Source: JAHQVI01 sp964407075 (GTDB lineage Bacteria > Pseudomonadota > Alphaproteobacteria > Rhizobiales > Rhodomicrobiaceae). Taken from it: DNA of 29,216 nucleotides. The notes beneath the pieces are model-generated. The model had not been told where the DNA came from, made no database searches, and saw only the letters and a program-made list of their open reading frames with translations. Numbering within the stretch: position 1 is the first letter of the stretch; every line of letters starts with the position of its first letter. The stretch is taken from positions 1 to 29,216 of the forward strand of contig CAYOUE010000017.1 of assembly GCA_964407075.1 (NCBI GenBank), in the 5' to 3' direction. The translations under genes were made by a program, and so were the position numbers. This document shows positions 29,118-29,216 of this stretch, piece by piece.

Positions 29118-29216
29118 ATATCGTCGGTTCGTGCCGAAATCGCAAGAACGGACAATTGCGGAATGGCGGGCTATGCGCGACGAAGAAGCGAACTATTGCT
29201 TCGCCATCGCGCTACG
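29118..29216. other. Right edge: promoter region and possible gene end
   Basis: No complete gene. On the minus strand a frame running in from the right edge ends at TAG (29195-29193) with residues AMAKQ, which could be the C-terminus of a neighbouring gene. On the plus strand an ATG at 29173 opens a frame to the edge. Too little sequence to decide. Confidence 0.2.

Noticed and set aside
1..29216. tRNA, rRNA, CRISPR array, IS or prophage
   Set aside because: I looked for T-loop-like GGTTCGAATCC, regularly spaced repeats, transposase motifs and terminal repeats and found none.

Overview
The window is about 29 kb of GC-rich chromosomal DNA. It most likely comes from a free-living alphaproteobacterium, perhaps Hyphomicrobiales-related. 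That placement is inferred from protein style (glnB-glnA pair, 7Fe ferredoxin FdxA, class III cyclase, Flp pilins, PHA depolymerase, YbbA/YbbP/TesA block) and not from a marker gene. Gene density is high and most loci are housekeeping. I saw no IS element, phage, CRISPR array, rRNA or tRNA.

Layout. 1-3.3 kb: the 5' part of ettA (cut by the window edge), a class III nucleotide cyclase, and a divergent CRP/FNR-type regulator. 3.3-3.85 kb: an AT-richer gap holding a small ORF and a candidate small RNA with exposed anti-Shine-Dalgarno loops and a strong terminator. 3.85-5.7 kb: leuA behind a leader ORF with five consecutive Leu codons and an attenuator-like region. 5.8-8.55 kb: a TPR protein and a secreted PHA depolymerase in one operon. 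8.8-12.6 kb: nnrD, then divergent glnB-glnA with a sigma-54 promoter and an intercistronic hairpin. 12.6-14 kb: two Flp pilins and fdxA. 14.1-15.9 kb: a TetR regulator coupled to a small ORF, and a small secreted Cys-rich protein. 16-19.7 kb: an amidase, then a flavin-oxidase-like protein divergent from a MocR regulator. 19.7-24.6 kb: a BI-1/YbhL membrane protein and the ybbP-ybbA / tesA block. 24.7-26.9 kb: a Tas-like aldo/keto reductase, thpR, and a convergent overlapping low-molecular-weight phosphatase. 27-29.1 kb: three methyltransferase-fold genes joined by two ATGA stop/start overlaps, ending in a stand-alone Hen1-type RNA 3'-end 2'-O-methyltransferase.

How the genes connect. GlnB and GlnA form the nitrogen-assimilation core. 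The cyclase/CRP pair could form a local cyclic-nucleotide circuit. leuA appears controlled by leucine-codon attenuation. The YbbA-YbbP transporter with TesA is a recurrent envelope/lipid-associated block. The parts least explained by standard annotation are the Hen1-containing methyltransferase operon, the candidate anti-SD small RNA, and the leuA leader.
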